From Deltaproteobacteria bacterium (GTDB lineage Bacteria; Desulfobacterota; Desulfobacteria; Desulfobacterales; ETH-SRB1), in assembly GCA_030262795.1 (NCBI GenBank), contig JAJSZO010000108.1:1-8422 (forward strand): 8,422 nucleotides of DNA. Direction: 5' to 3'. Shown piece after piece: positions 1-5,424 of this stretch (within the stretch, counting starts at the first letter, position 1; every line of letters starts with the position of its first letter). The translations under genes were made by a program, and so were the position numbers. Below the pieces are notes generated by a model. It searched no databases. It saw only the letters and a program-made list of their open reading frames with translations, and was not told the origin of the DNA.

Positions 1-384
1 TTGTTTGAACGGATGCTTCGGATGATAGTGTTGCAAATAATGAGCTATCACGACTTGGGCAGTGAACCTGAGAAAGTTTACCATGCGCTGGTACTCGGAA
101 TGATGGTCTGGTTATCAGGGAGATACACGATACGTTCCAACAGGGAATCAGGATATGGACGATACGACCTGATGCTGAAACCGAATGATCCGGCAAAAAC
201 CGGAATTATCATTGAATTCAAATGTGTGTATGACAGTGAAAAACCGGAACATGTTTTGTCGCAAGCGCTTAAACAGATTGAAGAAAGAAGATATGTAGCA
301 GAACTCGAAGAAGCAGGAATAAAAAAGGCGCTGAAGATTGCTATTGCCTTTAGAGGGAAGGAGTTGTGGGTGAAGGAGGGATGA
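1..384 (+). CDS. AAA-ATPase-like protein, C-terminal PD-(D/E)XK nuclease domain (5' truncated by window)
   Basis: Only the last ~127 residues are in the window; the TTG at base 1 is unlikely to be the real start, because the fragment corresponds to the C-terminal domain of a protein normally some 500-600 residues long. Visible are the lead-in YHALVLGMMVWLS, then GYGRYDLML with Asp56, then IIIEFK with Glu72 and Lys74, giving the D-x(n)-E-x-K nuclease core, followed by the helix SQALKQIEERRY. This pattern matches the PDDEXK_9 domain (PF08011) that follows an AAA-ATPase-like domain (PF09820, formerly DUF1703). The biological role of the family is not established; the catalytic residues are intact, so a working nuclease is plausible. 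It ends 74 bases before a second gene of the same architecture. The family call is firm; that the missing N-terminus is an ATPase is inference. Confidence 0.8.
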   Translation: MFERMLRMIVLQIMSYHDLGSEPEKVYHALVLGMMVWLSGRYTIRSNRESGYGRYDLMLKPNDPAKTGIIIEFKCVYDSEKPEHVLSQALKQIEERRYVAELEEAGIKKALKIAIAFRGKELWVKEG

Positions 385-458
385 TTCAATATTTTTCCCT
401 AAAAAGGCCAATTATTCCATTGTCTCAGGGACTATAGTATTATGGGAGGGTTTTAACA

Positions 459-2258
459 ATGAAATTTCCATACGGTATATCTGATTTTAAAAGTCTTATC
501 ACAGAGGGGTATTTTTATTGTGACAGAACAGATAAAATCCCCTTGCTTGAGAATACAAAATCTCAACTATTCATCCGCCCCAGACGTTTTGGCAAGAGTC
601 TTGTTCTTTCAATGCTGGAAAATTATTATGATGTGGCAAAAAAGGACGAGTTTGAAGCGATTTTTGGTGGGCTTAAAATCGGGAATAATCCCACAGAATT
701 GCGCAATTCATATTTTATTTTGAAATTGGACTTTTCCTGCGTTGATCCGACCGGAAGCGCTGAGGATGTGAAAAAGGCTCTGTTTAATCATATTAATGTG
801 CGCATTAATGGGTTTCATAAATTTTATAATTATAAAGGGTTTGAGATTTCGGATATCGAAATTAATCAGGAAGACGCCCTTTATTCAATTGATTCTCTTA
901 TTGCTGCGATCCGCATGACCCCCTACCCTGTTTATCTGCTCATAGATGAGTATGATAATTTTGCCAATACAGTGATGATAGGGGTGCAGAGTGCTGGAAA
1001 GAGATATAAAGCTCTTGTGTATGACGAAGGCCCTTTAAGGACTTTTTTCAAAGTTGTAAAATCCTCAACTTCAGGTTCCATGTTTGACCGCGTGTTCATA
1101 ACAGGGGTTTCGCCTGTTGTTATGAGCGATATTACAAGTGGGTATAATATTGCTGAGAATATTTATTTTGAGCCTGAGTTTAATGATCTGTGCGGGTTTA
1201 AACAGGATGAAATTGAGGATGCGCTCAAAAAGCTTGTTGATAAATGCGGCTTTGAAAAGGAGAAGATACAGGAACCTGTAAATTTGATGCAGACTTATTA
1301 CAACGGCTATACTTTTTCCCATGCAGCAGATGAACGTATTTATAATCCAACTCTTTCTTTATATTTTTTTAAACAATTTGAAAAAACATGCGGCTATCCA
1401 AGAAAAATGCTGGATTCAAACCTTGCTGTGGATGAATCAAAGCTGGAGTATATTGCCAATATTCCCCGGGGAAGAGATCTTTTAATGAATCTGGTGCAAA
1501 AAGATCAAGGTGTTGTTATATCAGATATTGAAGATCGTTTTGGCATTAAAGATATGTTGACGGACAAATCCAAGGACAACAAATTTCTGGTCTCTTTTCT
1601 CTATTATTTTGGAGTATTGACCATTGCAGGCGACACAGAAGATCTGAAAGTTATATTAAAAGTTCCCAATCTGGTTATGCTGGGTCTTTATGTGAAACGG
1701 ATTCAGAATATGCTTCTGCCGGAACCGGAAGACAGGGATGATGGCAGGGATGTTGCAGAACTGGTGTATCAAAAAGGAGAGATGGCTCCTCTATGCAGAT
1801 TTATGGAGGAGAGATATTTTAAGGTTTTTCATAACAGAGATTACATGTGGGCAAATGAACTGACGTTAAAAACCGCATTCCTGACCCTGCTTTATAACGA
1901 TATTATCTATATCATGGATTCTGAAACTGAAATTGACCGCCGCTATGCAGATCTGACCATGATCATCAGACCGGATAAAAGATATGGCAAAATATTTGAC
2001 GTTTTGATTGAGTTCAAGTTTGTAAAGCTCAAAGATGCAGGAATGAGCGCTGATCAGGCAAAAAAGTTGTCTGAAGATGAGCTGAGACAGATTCCTGAGA
2101 TTGCAAAGCAGATGAAAGATGGTGAAAAGCAGGTGCAAGATTACGGAAACAAGCTTGAACAAAAATATGGAAATCTGAGATTGCAGAAATTTGTGGTCGC
2201 GGCTCTGGGGTTTGAAAGAGTATGTTTTAGAAAGCTCAAAACTCAAAGCAAAAAATAG
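459..2258 (+). CDS. AAA-ATPase-like protein with C-terminal PD-(D/E)XK nuclease domain
   Basis: A complete 599-residue cytoplasmic protein of the AAA-ATPase-like/PDDEXK_9 family. The N-terminus carries the family signature YGISDFKSLITEGYFYCDRT, followed by a Walker A-like loop RPRRFGKS (residues 40-47) and a Walker B-like strand LLIDEYD (Asp163, Glu164). A helical middle section contains KFLVSFLYYFGVLTIAG, typical of the family. The C-terminal domain has ADLTMII with Asp498 and IEFKF with Glu518 and Lys520, the D...ExK nuclease core, then a charged helical tail. The ATG at 459 follows GGGAGGG at 444-450 with an 8-base gap, which fixes the start. No signal peptide is seen. The family is often multicopy and its function is unsettled; mobile-element, defence or DNA-processing roles are conjecture. 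Its wobble positions are richer in A/T than those of the serpin gene downstream. Confidence 0.85.
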   Translation: MKFPYGISDFKSLITEGYFYCDRTDKIPLLENTKSQLFIRPRRFGKSLVLSMLENYYDVAKKDEFEAIFGGLKIGNNPTELRNSYFILKLDFSCVDPTGSAEDVKKALFNHINVRINGFHKFYNYKGFEISDIEINQEDALYSIDSLIAAIRMTPYPVYLLIDEYDNFANTVMIGVQSAGKRYKALVYDEGPLRTFFKVVKSSTSGSMFDRVFITGVSPVVMSDITSGYNIAENIYFEPEFNDLCGFKQDEIEDALKKLVDKCGFEKEKIQEPVNLMQTYYNGYTFSHAADERIYNPTLSLYFFKQFEKTCGYPRKMLDSNLAVDESKLEYIANIPRGRDLLMNLVQKDQGVVISDIEDRFGIKDMLTDKSKDNKFLVSFLYYFGVLTIAGDTEDLKVILKVPNLVMLGLYVKRIQNMLLPEPEDRDDGRDVAELVYQKGEMAPLCRFMEERYFKVFHNRDYMWANELTLKTAFLTLLYNDIIYIMDSETEIDRRYADLTMIIRPDKRYGKIFDVLIEFKFVKLKDAGMSADQAKKLSEDELRQIPEIAKQMKDGEKQVQDYGNKLEQKYGNLRLQKFVVAALGFERVCFRKLKTQSKK

Positions 2259-2260
2259 AA

Positions 2261-2276
2261 TATTTACTAATAAATA
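2261..2276. repeat. AT-rich perfect inverted repeat after the ATPase gene
   Basis: TATTTA (2261-2266) and TAAATA (2271-2276) form a perfect 6-bp inverted repeat around CTAA, three bases after the stop codon at 2256-2258. All pairs are A-T and no run of T follows, so it is a poor intrinsic terminator. It could be a weak RNA hairpin at the mRNA end or chance in AT-rich DNA. Confidence 0.3.
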
Positions 2277-2404
2277 AAATGGAAATTCTATACTATTAAA
2301 TTAAAGAAGAAAGTAGAAGTGTTTCTCAACTCTGTATTACACAACAGCCTGGTTGCAAAATAATTATTGGCGAGGTTGAGGCATTCCTGCGCAAAGCAGA
2401 ACTC

Positions 2405-2605
2405 GTGCGTGAGGTCGAAGGCGAAGATCTGCAGACGCTAAGGGTGTGGTTCTTTGCTCTTACTGAGGAAGCAGATACGTTGATGCGTGAAAAAGGAATG
2501 TTCTGGTCAATGCGTGAACGTCTGGACGGGTTGCTCAAACATGTGGGGTTGCGACAGTTGTCGGAGCTGGCGAATGAGGATAGAGATAACCGTACAGAAA
2601 TGTAA
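2405..2605 (+). CDS. small ORF or gene remnant of unknown function
   Basis: A GTG-started frame of 66 codons, rich in charged residues and apparently all helical (for example TEEADTLMREKGMFWSMRER and LDGLLKHVGLRQLSEL). The same frame is open back to 2300 and looks coding from about 2366 (GEVEAFLRKAELVREVEGED), while the bases before that turn AT-rich and non-coding in style. No convincing start codon or Shine-Dalgarno sequence lies at that boundary, and none precedes the GTG, so this may be the 3' end of a gene whose front was lost rather than a live small gene. I do not recognise the family. It ends 44 bases before the protease gene. Confidence 0.35.
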   Translation: MREVEGEDLQTLRVWFFALTEEADTLMREKGMFWSMRERLDGLLKHVGLRQLSELANEDRDNRTEM

Positions 2606-2649
2606 AAAGTTTGATGTGAATGGGAATAATAATGGCCATGAGAAGATAA

Positions 2650-5052
2650 ATGCATAAAATCAAAAAGAATTTTACAGTTATCGGTTTTTTGTTAATCCTT
2701 TTCACCCCTGTTTTTTGGGGCGTTAGTGTTTTTGGAGCTGATGACGAATATGACATTGTTGCCAGGAATTTCCTGAAGTATCTCAATAGCGACAAAGAGA
2801 TTGTTTCAACCCGGATTATTGAAGGCAATCATCCTGATAGCCTCCCGGCAAAGGTTAGCGTTGCATTCCTGGCGAACTTAAAAAATGGTGGTTATATCCT
2901 CGTATCGACTTCCAGGAATCTCACGCCGATTAAGGCGTACTCATTAAGCGACGATTTTCTGACATTGCCGGAAGCATATAAAAAGTTCCTTCTTTCAGAA
3001 ATGGAATACAATGCCAGGACAATAATGGCTCGGAAAAGAACCACGCAGGTTGCCACCGTTAGTCAAGCGCAAAAAAGTTGGGATTTTTTATTAAACTTCG
3101 AGCAAGTCAGAGCCACGCTTGCATATACCCCGGATACTTATCTTCTTACTACGCAGTGGGATCAGAATGACCCATACAACAAATTTCTGCCGGAAAGTAA
3201 TGGGGAAACTGTAGTTGCCGGTTGTGTGAATATTGCTATGGCACAAGTCATGAAGTACCATAATTACCCTGCCAAAGGAACCGGTGTTGCCTCATTTAGC
3301 TGGGATGACCAGGAACTGAAGGCCATATTTTACAGAACCTGCAACTGGGAAAATATGCCCAATGTACTTGATTCAACTCAACCCGAACCAGAGTACAAGG
3401 TAGATGAAGTTGCGCTCTTGATAAGGGATCTTGCCATCATGAATCATACTGATTTCGGTTTGGATGGCTCAACGGCCTCTCCCAACACGGATGCCTGGAT
3501 CGAAAATTTTGGGTATTCAAATAGCATAACGAGTATAACCAACGATGATGTCACACTATTTTTCAACATATTAAGAAGTGAAATTGATGCAGAAAGGCCG
3601 GTTTTGCTATGTTTCCCGGGTCACATGACTGTTGCGGACGGCTACAGTTCAAACGAAACAGGAAGAGAGATACATGTGAATATGGGATGGGGTGGACATT
3701 ATGACGATTATTATTTTCTTGATAATGATGTAGAGGCTGGTGATTACACATATTCTCCGGATCTGACCATTTATTACAATATAGCGCCGTGCAGTGGAGC
3801 GAATTGTTTTGAAAACCTGGAATCAGACGACAAGATTGACGATTTAAATATTACAGGCGAATTTGACGATGAGCGGGATGTCGACAGATATGAGCTTTAT
3901 TTGAAAGGAAACACCACGATAACTGGAACAAGAACTGGTTACGGCAATCAGGCATTCTTTATATCAATATATGATTTCAGTTGCGCAATGATTGTTTCAA
4001 GTCATCAAGCGATATCACAAAACCTGTCGGCAGGTCGATACACCGTAAGGATCTCCCTTTGTAGTGAAACAGGAACCTACTATTCTTATGATGCCGACAA
4101 GATCGACTATAGCGTTTTGATCAGCACAAATGCCTTAACAAATGCTGAAAAGACGGAAATAGATGATAGTCTTGATGTTTTGCCTGTGATTAATAGCAGA
4201 CCCAGGGACATTTTATTAGATTCATCCGATCAGGAACCATATAAAATATTGATTGACGCAAGGGATCAAAACGGCGATGTCCTCAATATAGGTGTAAACA
4301 ACAGCAACAATGACGCTGTACAGGCCGCTCTATCCGGAAATATTCTATCACTTGCCCCGGTTTCCGGTGCATCTCATGTGGCTAGCAGGATCACTGTTGC
4401 TGCAACTGCTAACAATAGAACTGCTGAAAAATCCTTTGTTGTTATGATATTGGATGAGGATATATCCTTTGGCAAAAAGTTTATCGTGAGTGGAATTTTT
4501 GAAAATCAGGATGATTTTAACACTCATAAGATTATTCCGGATGGAACCTGCACAATATCAGGGTACAATGGTTATTCAAACCAGGGATTTTTCAGTTCAC
4601 TGATGGATAAATACGAAAATGAGATCGTACCGCCCGTGGATAATGTCATTAACCGGAAGTTTGCGAGAGATGTATACTTTCTTGGTGCGGCGTTGAAGAA
4701 AAATCCGGGCGGATCTGGCCGTTACTACAACTATATACAGGGTGAAAACGATCAATACCAGCTCACTGTTTGTTGCCCGGATGCAAATGACAGTGTTGAA
4801 TCCATTGCAACTATTCTCGGAATAGATTTGAGCGGAACCGTTGTTCCGGGAGACGTTGATAACAACGAAACAGTCGAGCTGAGCGATGCTATCCTGTCCT
4901 TTCAAGTAAGCGCAGGTATCTGTCCGGTCTCGACTGTTCACCATGGAGCTGATGTCAATGGAGATAACAAAATCGGGATAGCAGAATCCATTTATATCCT
5001 TCAGAAGGTTTCAGGGATAATGGAGAAAGGATGTGGAGAAGACCTATTCTGA
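2650..5052 (+). CDS. secreted streptopain-family (peptidase C10) cysteine protease with PPC-like repeats and C-terminal dockerin-like domain
   Basis: An 800-residue exported protease. Residues 1-29 form a signal peptide (KIKK, a hydrophobic core, then VFG before ADD). Residues 31-~145 resemble the SpeB/Spi propeptide, with GGYILVSTSRNLTPIKAYS. The catalytic domain spans ~158-377: LLTTQWDQNDPYN, then VAGCVNIAMAQVMKYHNYP with nucleophile Cys192, GHMTVADGY with His325, and HVNMGWGG with Asn344 and Trp347. The triad is complete, so activity is expected once the propeptide is removed. Two related PPC-like beta domains follow (~392-494 and ~606-710) with an Ig/cadherin-like segment between them. 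The C-terminus is a dockerin-like pair of Ca loops (Asp735-Asp737-Asn739-Asp746 and Asp768-Asn770-Asp772-Glu779). TAA directly precedes the ATG, fixing the start; the ribosome site is weak (GAGAAG). A serpin gene follows downstream, which is the likely functional context. Confidence 0.88.
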   Translation: MHKIKKNFTVIGFLLILFTPVFWGVSVFGADDEYDIVARNFLKYLNSDKEIVSTRIIEGNHPDSLPAKVSVAFLANLKNGGYILVSTSRNLTPIKAYSLSDDFLTLPEAYKKFLLSEMEYNARTIMARKRTTQVATVSQAQKSWDFLLNFEQVRATLAYTPDTYLLTTQWDQNDPYNKFLPESNGETVVAGCVNIAMAQVMKYHNYPAKGTGVASFSWDDQELKAIFYRTCNWENMPNVLDSTQPEPEYKVDEVALLIRDLAIMNHTDFGLDGSTASPNTDAWIENFGYSNSITSITNDDVTLFFNILRSEIDAERPVLLCFPGHMTVADGYSSNETGREIHVNMGWGGHYDDYYFLDNDVEAGDYTYSPDLTIYYNIAPCSGANCFENLESDDKIDDLNITGEFDDERDVDRYELYLKGNTTITGTRTGYGNQAFFISIYDFSCAMIVSSHQAISQNLSAGRYTVRISLCSETGTYYSYDADKIDYSVLISTNALTNAEKTEIDDSLDVLPVINSRPRDILLDSSDQEPYKILIDARDQNGDVLNIGVNNSNNDAVQAALSGNILSLAPVSGASHVASRITVAATANNRTAEKSFVVMILDEDISFGKKFIVSGIFENQDDFNTHKIIPDGTCTISGYNGYSNQGFFSSLMDKYENEIVPPVDNVINRKFARDVYFLGAALKKNPGGSGRYYNYIQGENDQYQLTVCCPDANDSVESIATILGIDLSGTVVPGDVDNNETVELSDAILSFQVSAGICPVSTVHHGADVNGDNKIGIAESIYILQKVSGIMEKGCGEDLF

Positions 5053-5095
5053 GGATTCGGTCAGAGATGTATTAAACGTGATGAGGCTCTTTATT

Positions 5096-5367
5096 ATGAA
5101 TAGATTTCGCAATGTAAGTCGTGAGGAGGTGATGAGAATGTTAAATTTTGATCTTATGGACACAAAATTTATGAGGAAGGGCTTCTTAAGGATGCTCGTG
5201 AGATGGTGATTGAGGCATTAGAAGAGCGATTCGGGATTGTATCTGGAGAGATTATGGAGAGCGTGCGTTCTATTGGACGGCGTGAGGTGCTGAAAGAGCT
5301 ACTGAGGCGTGCTATTCGCAGTGAGCGTGTTGAGGATTTTAAAAAGATGCTTGCGAAAGCGGTTTAG
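5096..5367 (+). pseudogene. frameshifted C-terminal remnant of an Rpn/DUF2887-like PD-(D/E)XK nuclease
   Basis: Two frames together give one family-like C-terminus. From 5096 the frame reads NRFRNVSREEVMRMLNFDLM and DTK up to about 5166, then runs out of phase to a stop at 5207-5209. From 5164 the next frame reads KIYEEGLLKDAREMVIEALE, then ERFGIVSGEIMESV, then REVLKELLRRAIRSERVEDF, ending at TAG 5365-5367. One extra A in the A-run at 5164-5167 would join the two parts. The pattern 'SREEV-ML...DT+-Y-EG...ALEERFG...LKELLRRAI' resembles the tails of Rpn/DUF2887-type nuclease-transposases, from family memory rather than alignment. The N-terminal nuclease core is absent. The frame is open upstream to and beyond the protease stop (5050-5052), so the left boundary is unclear; a sequencing error could explain the shift but not the missing front. 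Confidence 0.6.
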
Positions 5368-5374
5368 AGGCAGA

Positions 5375-5387
5375 GCTTGGGAACGAG
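5375..5387 (-). repeat. half copy of the dispersed hairpin element found at 7533-7558
   Basis: GCTTGGGAACGAG here matches the reverse complement of 7533-7545 (GCATGGAAACGAG) at 11 of 13 positions. The other arm of the hairpin is not present beside it, so this is a half element in opposite orientation, eight bases after the nuclease remnant's stop codon. It resembles one arm of a palindromic repeat I recall as common in many proteobacterial genomes; that recollection was not checked. Confidence 0.4.
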
Positions 5388-5410
5388 TGGAGGGGACGCA
5401 AAAACGAGGA

Positions 5411-5415
5411 AGGAG
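5411..5415 (+). promoter_or_regulatory. Shine-Dalgarno site deciding the serpin start
   Basis: AGGAG at 5411-5415 stands nine bases before ATG 5425. The frame is open further up to a TTG at 5377, but that codon has no ribosome site and lies inside a repeat fragment. Starting at 5425 also gives a compact signal peptide, so the ATG is preferred. Confidence 0.65.
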
Positions 5416-5424
5416 AGAAAGGAA

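Noticed and set aside
391..407. TTTTTCCC/AAAAAGG as a terminator hairpin after the first gene
   Set aside because: The arms are not reverse complements (that would need GGAAAAA), so no stem forms.
381..437. 18-codon ORF (MIQYFSLK...) starting in an ATGA overlap with the stop of the first gene, after AAGGAGG
   Set aside because: Only one base separates AGGAGG from the ATG, too close for initiation; the product is tiny and has no recognisable features.
433..438. TATAGT as a -10 box for the gene at 459
   Set aside because: No -35-like hexamer lies at a proper distance; the gene may simply be co-transcribed with the one before it.
2263..2294. Possible promoter TTTACT ... TATACT ahead of the small ORF
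   Set aside because: The 20-base spacer is too long and the region is AT-rich enough to give such hexamers by chance.
5377..5424. Upstream TTG start for the serpin (16 more residues)
   Set aside because: There is no ribosome site before it, it lies in a repeat fragment, and it would put a long charged stretch before the signal peptide.
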